From: Aquisphaera giovannonii | GTDB taxonomy: Bacteria; Planctomycetota; Planctomycetia; Isosphaerales; Isosphaeraceae | NCBI RefSeq assembly: GCF_008087625.1 | Contig: NZ_CP042997.1 | Span: 7,068,001 to 7,132,000, forward strand | Length of the DNA: 64,000 bases | Direction of reading: 5' to 3' | Shown here: one piece after another, positions 20,048 through 28,906 of the stretch | Position numbering within the stretch: position 1 is the first letter of the stretch | Layout of the letters: each line of letters opens with the position of its first letter | Notes under the pieces: model-generated | Told to the model about the DNA's origin: nothing | The model's database searches: none | Seen by the model: only the letters and a program-made list of their open reading frames with translations | Made by a program: the position numbers and the translations under genes

Positions 20048-21169
20048 TTATTGCCGGATCAGTCGCCGCTGGCCGTCGCCGACGCGGAAGATCCCGCTCT
20101 CCACCCGCCCGCGGTCGTCCTTCCGGAACGTGATCTCGGCGTCGGTGCGGGGCAGGGCGAGGACGGTCTCGGACACCGGGACCAGCGGGATCGGGACGGG
20201 CTTGAAGGGAAGCTTCAGGAGCAGGCGATCGCCGTCCCGGGTGATCGTCGCCGTCACCTCGTGGGGGTTCGACTCGGCGAAGTAGGAGCCGGTGAAGCCG
20301 TCGAGGGCCTCCGGCGCCAGCCGGATGCCCTTGGGCGGCCCGGCGAGCTCGGCCGGCGGGCTGGAACGCTCCGGGATCTCGCGCAGCCAGACGTTCCGGA
20401 ACCGCACGGGATGCCCGTGGTCCTGGAGCTCGATGGGCCCGCGAGTCTGGCTCGGGTCATAGAGCCCCGGCTCCAGCCAGCTCGTCGGCCCCCATGGCTC
20501 CTCGTTGTTCTGGACGAGGACGCCGTTGAGGAAGACCGTGATGCGGGGCGGGCTCTGGAGCTTCCCGGACGGGTCGAACCGCGGGCGGCGGAAGGCGATG
20601 TCGTAGGCCTGCCACTCGCCGGGGGGCCGGGTCGCGTTGGCCAGCGGGGAATACTGCCCGTAGATGGCCCCGGCCATCCCGTCCGCGTAGGTGTCCGCCT
20701 TGTAGGAGTCGATGACCTGGATCTCGAATTGCCCCATCAGGAAGATGCCGCTGTTCCCCCGGTCCTGACCGACGCCGCGCGGCGGGCTGGGCGAGGCCCA
20801 TTCCACGTGGAGCTGGACGTCGCCGAAGGCCGCCTTCGTGCGGATCGCCCCCGAGCCCGGGGTCACCTCGAAGTGGCCATCGCTCACCTTCCAACCGGCG
20901 GGCTTGCCCTCGGGGGTCTGCCACGCGTCCAGGGCCTTGCCGTCGAAGAGGACCACGGCATCGCCGGGCGGCGGGGCGGGAGTGGCCGGCGCGGGGCCGC
21001 CCGGCTCGACGACCTGGGGCCTAGGCCGGTGGATGTCGTGCTGCTTCCATCGGGCGGCCGGCGCCTCCGATGCGGCGGCCGGCTCATCGCCGCGGACGGC
21101 GGTCATACCGGCGAGGGAGGCGATCCCGATGGTGAGGGCGAGCCAGGATTCGAGCGGGCATTGCGGCAT
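20048..21169 (-). CDS. Secreted DUF1080 (3-keto-disaccharide hydrolase-like) protein
   Basis: The 373-residue product has an N-terminal signal (hydrophobic up to AVRG) followed by the DUF1080 domain: VLFDGKALDAWQ, the GNSGIFLMGQFEIQVIDSY strand region and GEWQAYDIAFRRPRFD. This concanavalin-like fold is very abundant in planctomycetes, and some members hydrolyse 3-keto-glucosides. A C-terminal extra domain (about 285-373, LAPEALDGFTGSYF) adds a lipocalin-like tail. The start at 21169 opens the signal. It lies 36 bases upstream of the longest methyltransferase form, on the same strand, so it might belong to the operon. Confidence 0.87.
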   Translation of the reverse strand: MPQCPLESWLALTIGIASLAGMTAVRGDEPAAASEAPAARWKQHDIHRPRPQVVEPGGPAPATPAPPPGDAVVLFDGKALDAWQTPEGKPAGWKVSDGHFEVTPGSGAIRTKAAFGDVQLHVEWASPSPPRGVGQDRGNSGIFLMGQFEIQVIDSYKADTYADGMAGAIYGQYSPLANATRPPGEWQAYDIAFRRPRFDPSGKLQSPPRITVFLNGVLVQNNEEPWGPTSWLEPGLYDPSQTRGPIELQDHGHPVRFRNVWLREIPERSSPPAELAGPPKGIRLAPEALDGFTGSYFAESNPHEVTATITRDGDRLLLKLPFKPVPIPLVPVSETVLALPRTDAEITFRKDDRGRVESGIFRVGDGQRRLIRQ

Positions 21170-21349
21170 GGGAGTGGTTCTCGGCTGGGCTCCGGGTCCT
21201 GCGTCTGGGCAAGCGACCCCAGTATAGGAGGCCGCGACGGCGCGGGGCAACGATGCGGAGGGGGGCGAAGCATCACGCCGACGGGGGCGGTCTGGGGCGG
21301 CAAACCCCGAGGTCTGCGCCTGAGGCGTGCTCCGTCGGGGCAGGGCCGT

Positions 21350-22663
21350 TCAGCCGCCGGTTTCAGGCCGCTCGAAGTAGCGGCGGCCCCGCAGGGATTC
21401 CGGGAGGCAGGTCATCTCCTCGCGCGCGGCGGGGTCGTCGTGGACGTAGCGGTAGCCCTGCCCGTACCCCACGTCCTTCATGAGGGAGGTCACCGCGTTC
21501 CGGAGGTGCAGGGGGACCGGCTCGCGCGCCGTGGTGGAGGCGTCGGCCGCGGCGGCGGCATAGGCCTTCTTGACGGCGCCCGACTTGGGGGCGGTCGCCA
21601 GGTAGATCGTCGCCTGCGAGAGCGGATAGAGCCCCTCCGGCATGCCGATCTGGTGGACAATCTGCGCGGCGGCGGCGGCCTGCACCATCGCCTGCGGGTC
21701 GGCGAGGCCGATGTCCTCCGAGGCCAGGATGCAGAGCCGACGCGCGATGAAGAGCGGATCGGCCCCGCCTTCGATGAGCCGGGCCAGCCAGTACAGAGCC
21801 GCGTCGGCGTCCGAGTTCCGCAGGCTCTTGATCAGCGCCGAGGCGAGGTTGTAATGGTTTTCGCCCTGGCGGTCGTAGGCGTAGCGGGCCTGGCCGAGCG
21901 CCTCGGCGAGGGCCTGCTCGGTCACGACCCGCGAGCCGTCCGCCGCCGGGGGCGTGGCCAGCACGGCCTGCTCGAGCGTCGTCAGGGCGACGCGGGCGTC
22001 CCCCTCGGCCCAGCCGGCCAGCTTCCGCACCACCTCGGCATCGATCCGCGGCGCGAGGCCCGCAAGCCCACGCTCGGGATGCGTCAGGGCGCGGTCCAGG
22101 ATCGCGGCGATGTCGTCGCGGGAGAGCGGCTCGAGGACGGCCACGCGGCACCGGGAGAGCAGGGCGGCGTTCACCTCGAAGGACGGGTTCTCGGTCGTCG
22201 CGCCGATGAGCGTGACGGTCCCCTGCTCGACGGCGTGCAGGAGGGCATCCTGCTGGGCCTTGTTGAAGCGGTGGATCTCGTCGATGAAGAGCAGGACGCG
22301 GGTGCCCCGGCGGCTCAGCCGCTTCGCCTCGTCGATGGCCGCCCGGACCTCCTTGACGCCGGAGAAGACCGCGGAGAGGGGGAGGAACCGGAGGCCCGCC
22401 GCGGCGGCGACCAGGCGGGCGAGCGTCGTCTTCCCCGTCCCCGGCGGGCCCCAGAGGATCATCGACGGGATCCGCCCCTCGGCGCGGAGGGCCCGGCCCA
22501 GGAGCGAGCCCGGGCCGATCACGCGGGACTGGCCCGCGTACTCCGCCAGCGTCCGGGGCCGCATCCGCTCCGCGAGCGGGGCATTCGGGTCATCGGCCGG
22601 CTCCGGATCGCGGCCCTCGTCCTCGAACTCGTCGAAGAGCCCCCTGGTTGCATCCCGATTCAT
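21350..22663 (-). CDS. rarA: Replication-associated recombination protein A (AAA+ ATPase)
   Basis: RarA/MgsA is the bacterial WRNIP1 relative that acts at stalled replication forks, loading at SSB-bound ends. The 437-residue chain has MRPRTLAEYAGQ, Walker A GPPGTGKTT (72-80), Walker B FIDEIHRF (about 127-134), sensor 1 GATTENPSFEV and the C-terminal tetramerisation domain (KSLRNSDADAALYWLARLIEGG, SEDIGLADP). The start at 22663 is chosen by family alignment; the open frame upstream has no support. It is divergent from the beta-helix gene. Confidence 0.95.
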   Translation of the reverse strand: MNRDATRGLFDEFEDEGRDPEPADDPNAPLAERMRPRTLAEYAGQSRVIGPGSLLGRALRAEGRIPSMILWGPPGTGKTTLARLVAAAAGLRFLPLSAVFSGVKEVRAAIDEAKRLSRRGTRVLLFIDEIHRFNKAQQDALLHAVEQGTVTLIGATTENPSFEVNAALLSRCRVAVLEPLSRDDIAAILDRALTHPERGLAGLAPRIDAEVVRKLAGWAEGDARVALTTLEQAVLATPPAADGSRVVTEQALAEALGQARYAYDRQGENHYNLASALIKSLRNSDADAALYWLARLIEGGADPLFIARRLCILASEDIGLADPQAMVQAAAAAQIVHQIGMPEGLYPLSQATIYLATAPKSGAVKKAYAAAAADASTTAREPVPLHLRNAVTSLMKDVGYGQGYRYVHDDPAAREEMTCLPESLRGRRYFERPETGG

Positions 22664-22890
22664 CGCGGTGGCCCTCCCGACGTCAACTCCGGGGACGGTG
22701 ATGATGCGTACAGAGCTTACCATACTTCGGGTCGCCGCGGGCGGGCCGCCCGCGCCCGCGTCGCCGTGTGGTATGCTCCCTGATGCGCCCACGCCGGGTC
22801 GTTGACGCGTGGCGGGATGGACGCAGCGACGCGGCCGGGGCGCCGTGCGGAGCGGGGAGGTTCGGTCGCACAACGACAGGGGAGGTCACG

Positions 22891-25761
22891 ATGCGGCTCT
22901 TCGCGGTTGCCGTCACGGTGGCATGCTCGCTCATCCCCGCGGTGGTCGAGGCGCAGTCCTCGCCGAGGCAGCGAAGCGCGAGGGCCCCGTCGATCCGTTG
23001 GATCGGCCAGGACGGGCACGACTACGTGGCGCCGAACAACCGCCGCGAGCCGAGCGGCGTGCAGGACGTGCACCTCGTCCTGGAGGGGCTGGACCCGGCC
23101 CGCGAGGTCACCCACGTCGACGTGAAGGCGGAATCGCCCTGGAATGAGTGGGAGTACGACCGGCCCAACTTCTCGTGGAAGCTCGAGCTGAAGCGAGCCA
23201 GGGGGGCCCGGTCGGCCGACCTCTTCCTCGAGCCCGGGGACACCGAGGCGGCCCGGACCTATCACTTCCTGGTCGAGGACGACGCCGGAAACAAGTGGGA
23301 GTTCGACGTCCGCGGCCGGAAGGTCGATCGCGGCCTGCGGATGCCGGGGCTCGCCATGCAGGCCAAATGGCTGGGCCAGGACCGGCACGACCGGGTCGCG
23401 AGCGGCCCGTCCGTCGGCCCGGACGGCATCCAGGACGCCCGGATCCGCCTCTCGGGCATCTCCGCGAAGATCGCCGTGAAGTCCATCCGGATCGAGGGGC
23501 AGGGGGGGACGAAATGGCAGTCCGGCACCAATCCGGACCTCCTGCCGAACGCCGAGTTCTGGGCCGACCCGAAGACGACGGGCGCGGGCGACCTTCACTT
23601 CCAGCCCACGCGCGACGTGAAGGGCCAGAAGCTCAAGGTGGTCGTCCGCTACGACAACGACACGGAAGACTCGGCGACGGTCCTCGCCGGCCGCCTCGAT
23701 CCGAAGCTGCGGATGCCCGAGACGCCCCTGCCTCGGCTGACGACCGCGGCGGCGAAGGCCGAATGGCTGGGCCAGGACGGCCAGGGCCCCGGGGGCCCCG
23801 GCGACGTCCACGTCCGCCTCTCCGGCATGCCGCGGCCGTCCTCGCTCGCCGAGGCGGTGCTGACCGACGGCGTGACCAGCACCTGGGCCTTCCGCCAGGG
23901 CCCGGCCGGGAGGGTTCAGGACGCCGACGGCAACGTCTTCGCGCCCCTCGTCGTCCGCCCGGCGGCGGATGACTCCGCGCTGGACCTCTTCTTCGCCCCC
24001 GACCGCGACGAGGCGAAGGCCGGCTTCACGTTCCGGTTCGCGGACACCGCCGGACGGATGACGGTCGCCCGCTTCGAGGGCGGCGCGTGCGATCCCGGCC
24101 GCAGGGCACCCCGTCCGGCCGGGACGCGCGCGACGGCCCAGCCCGGCGACGACCTGAACCGGCTGGCGGACCAGAATGGGACGCTGATCCTGTCGCCCGG
24201 CACGTATCGGCTCGCGAGCCCCCTCGTCCTCGAGAATCCGGTGACCATCGACGGCGGCGGCAAGGCGACGCTCGTCTTCGCCCAGGGGGCCGGCGAGCCG
24301 CCCTGGACGGCGGCCATCAAGATCCACGCGGGCAACACCACGCTCAACGGCTTCGCCGTCCGGTTCGTGGGGAAGGTCCGCTGGGACGGCGCGGTCAGCT
24401 ACGGGCCGGCGGTCATCGGCACGACGGACAACAAGGACCGGCCCCGGGGCGGCCCGCGGGTGAACATCAGCCTCACCCGGCTGGACCTGGAATCCCCGGC
24501 CGCCGAGGATCCGTCGAAGTGGGCCGAGGCCATCCGGCTCGTCCGGCTGACGAACGCCGCGGGCGGCATGATCGCGGGCAATGTGCTCCGGGGCGGGACG
24601 ATCGAGTTCTTCGACGGCCCCTGGCAGATCCTCAACAACGACTTCCGCGGCACGCCCGCCGGCACGATCTCGCACGGGATCTTCTCGGCCCACGGGACCC
24701 ACGACCTGGTCGTGAAGGGCAACCGGGCGAAGCCCGTCGAGCCGGCCGGCAAGACCTGGCGGTTCCTGGTTCTGACCCATCGCGGCGTCCGGGACATCGT
24801 GGAGGAGAACACGATCGAGGGCCTGGGAGCCCGGCCGGACGACGCGGCCCCCTGGGTGAACGACCCCGAGATCGTCCTCACCGAGGCCTACCACGTCGCC
24901 TACGAGGGGCGGATCCAGGCCCTCTCGGCCGACGGCCTCGTCCTGCGGACGCACCGCCGCCAGGGGAATCCGGTGGGCAGCGGCGACGCGGTCTCGCTCC
25001 TGGACGGCCCCTCGGCGGGCGAGTTCCGCAGGATCGCCCAGGTGATCGACGCCGAGACGTACCTGCTCGAGGCGCCCATCCCGAAGGGGACCGACGCCGT
25101 GTCGGTCGCGCGAGGCTTCGTGGATACGAGCTTCCTCAAGAACCGGATCGCCATGAGCCCCGGGCGGCGGGCCGACGGGTTCACCTCGGACGGCCTGATC
25201 CTCCCGGGCAACCACTTCGGCACCCGCGTCGAGGGCAACCACATCTCGGGCGGCGGGCTCGCCATGAAGCTGGCCGCCTACCCGAGCGAGACGCCCGTCG
25301 CCTGGGGCTGGTCGCACGCCCCCTTCCTGGGCGGGGTCGTCGACGGGAACATCCTCGAGGACGCGATCGCCGGGGCACGGCTGACCGTGGACCACTCCGC
25401 GCGGTACGTGAAGTCGAACCGGGGCCGGGTGTACATGTCGATCCGGCTGGATAACAACGTCGTCCGCTGGACCGACGCGTTCCTGAAGTGGCGTTCGTCC
25501 TCCGGCGAGAAGACGCCGCTCGCGGGGCTGGTCCTCGGCGAGCTCCCCTCGCACGACCCGGCCGAGCTGGCGGTCCGCGCCTCGTGCAACCGCCTCGAGG
25601 CCCCGCCCGGCCCGGAGGCCGGCGCGAGCCTGGTCGTGGACGCGGCCGAGTACAACGGGCAGAAGCTGCACCGCCGAAGGTACTCACTCCCCGCGGCCCC
25701 GGGTGCGGCCCGGAGCTCCGCCACGACGGCCCCGCGGGCGGACTCCTCGGCGAGGCGGTGA
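22891..25761 (+). CDS. Secreted beta-helix protein with three WLGQDGHD modules
   Basis: The 956-residue product starts with a Sec signal (cleaved near VEA/Q22). Residues about 35-415 hold three related modules of 120-130 residues, each opening with W(I/L)GQDxxx (W37, W160, W292) and followed by a DVHxxLxG(L/I/M) strand. From about 421 the chain turns into a right-handed parallel beta-helix (ILSPGTYRLASPLVLENP, TIDGGG, then repeated GN and N-rich turns), as in polysaccharide lyases or surface adhesins. I know no name for the front module. It is probably extracellular. A GGGGAGGT site precedes the ATG, and a TG-extended -10 (TATGCT, 22772-22777) may drive it. Confidence 0.85.
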   Translation: MRLFAVAVTVACSLIPAVVEAQSSPRQRSARAPSIRWIGQDGHDYVAPNNRREPSGVQDVHLVLEGLDPAREVTHVDVKAESPWNEWEYDRPNFSWKLELKRARGARSADLFLEPGDTEAARTYHFLVEDDAGNKWEFDVRGRKVDRGLRMPGLAMQAKWLGQDRHDRVASGPSVGPDGIQDARIRLSGISAKIAVKSIRIEGQGGTKWQSGTNPDLLPNAEFWADPKTTGAGDLHFQPTRDVKGQKLKVVVRYDNDTEDSATVLAGRLDPKLRMPETPLPRLTTAAAKAEWLGQDGQGPGGPGDVHVRLSGMPRPSSLAEAVLTDGVTSTWAFRQGPAGRVQDADGNVFAPLVVRPAADDSALDLFFAPDRDEAKAGFTFRFADTAGRMTVARFEGGACDPGRRAPRPAGTRATAQPGDDLNRLADQNGTLILSPGTYRLASPLVLENPVTIDGGGKATLVFAQGAGEPPWTAAIKIHAGNTTLNGFAVRFVGKVRWDGAVSYGPAVIGTTDNKDRPRGGPRVNISLTRLDLESPAAEDPSKWAEAIRLVRLTNAAGGMIAGNVLRGGTIEFFDGPWQILNNDFRGTPAGTISHGIFSAHGTHDLVVKGNRAKPVEPAGKTWRFLVLTHRGVRDIVEENTIEGLGARPDDAAPWVNDPEIVLTEAYHVAYEGRIQALSADGLVLRTHRRQGNPVGSGDAVSLLDGPSAGEFRRIAQVIDAETYLLEAPIPKGTDAVSVARGFVDTSFLKNRIAMSPGRRADGFTSDGLILPGNHFGTRVEGNHISGGGLAMKLAAYPSETPVAWGWSHAPFLGGVVDGNILEDAIAGARLTVDHSARYVKSNRGRVYMSIRLDNNVVRWTDAFLKWRSSSGEKTPLAGLVLGELPSHDPAELAVRASCNRLEAPPGPEAGASLVVDAAEYNGQKLHRRRYSLPAAPGAARSSATTAPRADSSARR

Positions 25762-26176
25762 GAGGGCGCCCGCGATCGGGAGGGCCCTCTCGCCGCGCCC
25801 AAGGCTGCTGCATCTCCGGTTGCAGGAGCCTCGGGATGGGCGGCGTAACCCCGTCCCCGCAGTGGGCCTCTTTTGTAGAGTGCGTCAAGCGGCAGCGCGG
25901 ACGCGCCGGACCGCCTCGTCACCGCGACAAGGCTCATCCCTTTCACATGCGGGACCGCTTCTTTGATCGCCCCGCTGGTTCCTGGTGAAGAGGCGATCCG
26001 GTGCGTCCGCGCTGCCGCTTGACGCACCCTACAGAGGAAATCAAGAGATCCAGGAGGCCATCGCCAAAAATCTCTGCGGATCTGGAATCGAGGAGAGCGT
26101 GTGCGGGACCGTATGGGATGAAAGTTCCAGGATCCGTCTGCACCAATCCGACTCCTCGACCGGGAGGCAACCGACG
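25762..26176. other. Intergenic region, 415 bases, mostly a MITE
   Basis: Between the beta-helix gene and the next hypothetical gene the main content is the 160-base inverted-repeat element at 25874-26033. The remaining bases show no gene. Confidence 0.6.
25874..26033. mobile_element. MITE with 50-bp terminal inverted repeats
   Basis: The arms 25874-25923 and 25984-26033 are inverted copies with 46 of 50 bases identical; each outer end begins TGTAG(A/G)GTGCGTCAAGCGG. The 60-base centre has no gene. No clear target-site duplication was seen. GTAGGGTGCGT-type ends are known from miniature elements in several bacterial phyla, mobilised in trans by a full IS, which is absent here. Confidence 0.8.
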
Positions 26177-27400
26177 ATGGCCGAGCAACCTCAGGGACGC
26201 GTCAGCCCGCAGGATGGGCCGGGGGCCGCCGCCCGCACGAGGGCGCGGGGAAGGTCGGGGAGGAGGATCGACGGGGTGGGGTCGCACGCGTCCCGGGAAT
26301 CCCGCGAGCCCGGGGCCGGCATTGGCGAGAGCCTGGCCGAGCGGGCAATGCGGTTGCTCCGGGACCTGGAGCGTGCCGATCGTGCCGAGTCGGCCGCCCT
26401 GTCCCGGGCGATCCTCGAGGCGCATCGGAGGGAGAGGCGGCGAGCGCCCGAGCTGTCGGCCCGGGCCGAGCGGCTCGGAAGGATGCTCCTCGCCGAATGG
26501 CCGCGCCGGGGGGACGAGGATGCCGAGGGCGAGCACCCGCGGGTGATCGTGGCCGGGCTCGAGGGCTCCGTGGAAGGGCGGGGCCTCCTCATCCGGGAGT
26601 GGCGACGGGTCCGCGACGGCGTGCAGGCCGGCGCCGCATTCCCGCCCGAGGAGCGGTACCGCGTGCTCCGCCTCCTCGGCCTGGAGCCGGTTGACGTCGG
26701 GCGGAACGTGGAGGCCAATGCCCTGTTCCTGGCGTGGAACGCCCTCGGTGCCGAGGGCGAGGCCGAATGCGAGGCGTTCTTCGCGACGGCACGCGAGAAG
26801 GCTGCGGGCAGCAACCCCTTCTTCCTCATGGACCTCTCCTGGCGCGCGATGGGGCCGTCGCCGTGCTCGGCGGTGAATGCCCGCGCCTTCCTGGTTGCAT
26901 TCTCCGATCGACGGATCGCACGGCTCGAGGAGATCCAGGCGCAGGCCGCCGCGGACCTCTGCGAGTGGGATGCCACGCGGGACGACGTGGAGGCTCACGC
27001 CGCGGCCGCCTCGCTCCATCGGCATCGCGGCAAGAGCGCCGCGCTCAGCCGGGAACTCTCGCGGACCATCGCCGAGATGCGTCGTGCGCGGCTGCGTGAG
27101 ACGGAGGCTCACGAGCCGGGCCAGCTCGCGCAGATCGAGGAGAGCAAGCCGGCCGATGCGGATCCCGTCGCCACGACGACGCTCGCGGGCGTCCCTCATG
27201 AGGCCGTGTCGTGCCGGGGGCCGGACGTTTCGGAGAGGGCGCCGGATGCCGAGGACGCCCGGAAATCCCTAGAAATCGCCGACGGCGCATCGGCCGAAGA
27301 TGGCGTCGAAGTGATTCTGTCGCAGGGGGTTACGGAAGAATCTCGGGCTGCAGGAGGCGACGAGCAAACCCACCGGGTCGGGCACGTCGGGGCGACCGGG
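26177..27400 (+). CDS. Planctomycete hypothetical protein, 3' end undefined
   Basis: The product is charged and helical: an Arg-rich start (TRARGRSGRR), a helix LLRDLERADRAESAALSRAI, a central segment with VEANALFLAWNALG, and a coiled tail. I believe it belongs to a multi-copy planctomycete family of unknown function (moderate). The first in-frame stop is only at 28868-28870, deep inside the sialidase gene, which is read in another frame. Codon bias fades after about 27300, so the real end is probably lost through a frameshift or decay there; the end given is approximate. It follows a MITE. Confidence 0.5.
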
Positions 27401-27659
27401 GGGAGGGCAGGGCAACGCCCGGCGGCCTGGGCAGGCCCCATGCTGAAAGGGGCACTCGCGGGGCGGCGTAGACCCGGTCGAGGGGCGCGGCCGGCACACG
27501 CGGCGCGGGGCACGGGGCCCTGGCTAGCTCGCCGGCTCGATGCTGGAGGGCCGATTCCCGAGGGCCCGAGATGTCGCCGGCGGCCCTTGAGGGCGTGCCG
27601 CGCGCGGGATAGACTCGTGCGGCGACATGGTCCCACGGCGGCACCCTTCGAGAGAATTC

Positions 27660-28892
27660 ATGCTCATTTCCGCACTCCGCACCGCGACGACGGCGCTCGG
27701 CCTGGTCCTGCTCGCGGCGGGCCCGGCCGGGGCCGACGGGCCCGATTTCGCGTCGTCCATCCTCTTCCCGGAGGAGGACAAGCACAACCACGCCTCGTGC
27801 GTGATCGAGACGGCCCCGGGCCGGCTCCTGGCGACCTGGTACTCCGGCGGCGGGGAGCGCAAGTCGGACGACGTGGCGGTGCAGGGGGCCTGGCTCGAGC
27901 CGGGGCGGGCCGGCTGGGGCCCGCGGTTCGTGATGGCGGACACCCCCGGGTATCCCGACTGCAACCCCGCGCTCTTCCCCAGCCCGACCGGCGAGGTCTG
28001 GCTCTTCTGGCCGACGATCCTCGACCATCGCTGGGAGGGCGCGCTCCTCAAGTTCCAGGTCTCCGGCCCGTCCCCGCCGACGGGCCCCATCTCCTGGTCC
28101 CGATCGGGGGTCCTCCACGTGACGCCCGCGAGCGACGAGTTCGCGGCCGTCGTCCAGCGGGCCATGGACCTGCTGACGCCCCAGGAGAAGGAGAGCTACC
28201 GGGAGGAGCTCGCCCCGTTCGCCGCACGCTCGAGGGACCTGCTCTATCAGCGGCTCGGGTGGATGCCCCGCGTCCGCGCGATCGAGCTGCGCCGGGATGG
28301 GGCGTCGGGGCACCCCGGGCGATGGATCCTGCCCCTCTACTGCGACACGTTCTCCCTGTCGCTGATGGCGATCAGCGACGACGGCGGCAAGACGTGGAAG
28401 GCGGGCCGGCCGATGGCCGGCTTCGGCAACATCCAGCCGAGCCTCGTCGAGAAGAAGGACGGCACCCTGGTGGCCTTCATGCGGGACAACGGGCCGCATC
28501 ATCGCATCCGCGTGAGCACCTCGGCCGACGCGGGCGAGACCTGGGGGCCGGTCGTCGATTCGAGCTTCCCGAACCCGGGGGCGGGGATCGAGGCGGCCCG
28601 ACTCCGCGATGGATGCTGGGCCCTCATCTACAACGACGCGGATCGCGGCCGGCACACCCTCGCGGTCTCGCTCTCCGACGACGAGGGGGCTTCCTGGAAG
28701 TGGACCAGGCACCTGGAGCGGCGGGAGCCGGGGGCCGGCCAGTACCATTACCCGTCGATGTTCCAGGGCTCCGACGGCAACCTGCACGCGACGTACACGT
28801 ATCGCGACAAGGGGAAGGGCTCCACGATCAAATACGCCCGATTCGACGAGGCGTGGATCCGGCAGGGTGACCCGGCGTCCGGGGGACGCTGA
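27660..28892 (+). CDS. Secreted sialidase-like (BNR repeat) protein
   Basis: The 410-residue product has a Sec signal (cleavage near AGA/D25) and a six-bladed propeller with Asp-box motifs SDDGGKTW, SADAGETW and SDDEGASW. RLLATWYSGGGERK near the N-terminus carries the conserved Arg region. The family includes sialidases but also many planctomycete enzymes on other sugars, so the substrate is unsure. The ATG at 27660 opens the signal. The MFS gene starts 14 bases downstream with an AAGGAGG between, so the two are an operon. Confidence 0.85.
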   Translation: MLISALRTATTALGLVLLAAGPAGADGPDFASSILFPEEDKHNHASCVIETAPGRLLATWYSGGGERKSDDVAVQGAWLEPGRAGWGPRFVMADTPGYPDCNPALFPSPTGEVWLFWPTILDHRWEGALLKFQVSGPSPPTGPISWSRSGVLHVTPASDEFAAVVQRAMDLLTPQEKESYREELAPFAARSRDLLYQRLGWMPRVRAIELRRDGASGHPGRWILPLYCDTFSLSLMAISDDGGKTWKAGRPMAGFGNIQPSLVEKKDGTLVAFMRDNGPHHRIRVSTSADAGETWGPVVDSSFPNPGAGIEAARLRDGCWALIYNDADRGRHTLAVSLSDDEGASWKWTRHLERREPGAGQYHYPSMFQGSDGNLHATYTYRDKGKGSTIKYARFDEAWIRQGDPASGGR

Positions 28893-28906
28893 AGGAGGCA
28901 AGCGGC

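Noticed and set aside
20051-22783. Long + frame opposite the DUF1080 and rarA genes
   Set aside because: Both minus-strand genes have clear family motifs; this frame has none.
25924-25983. Short peptide-coding frame in the MITE centre
   Set aside because: The frame depends on the inverted arms and has no ribosome site.
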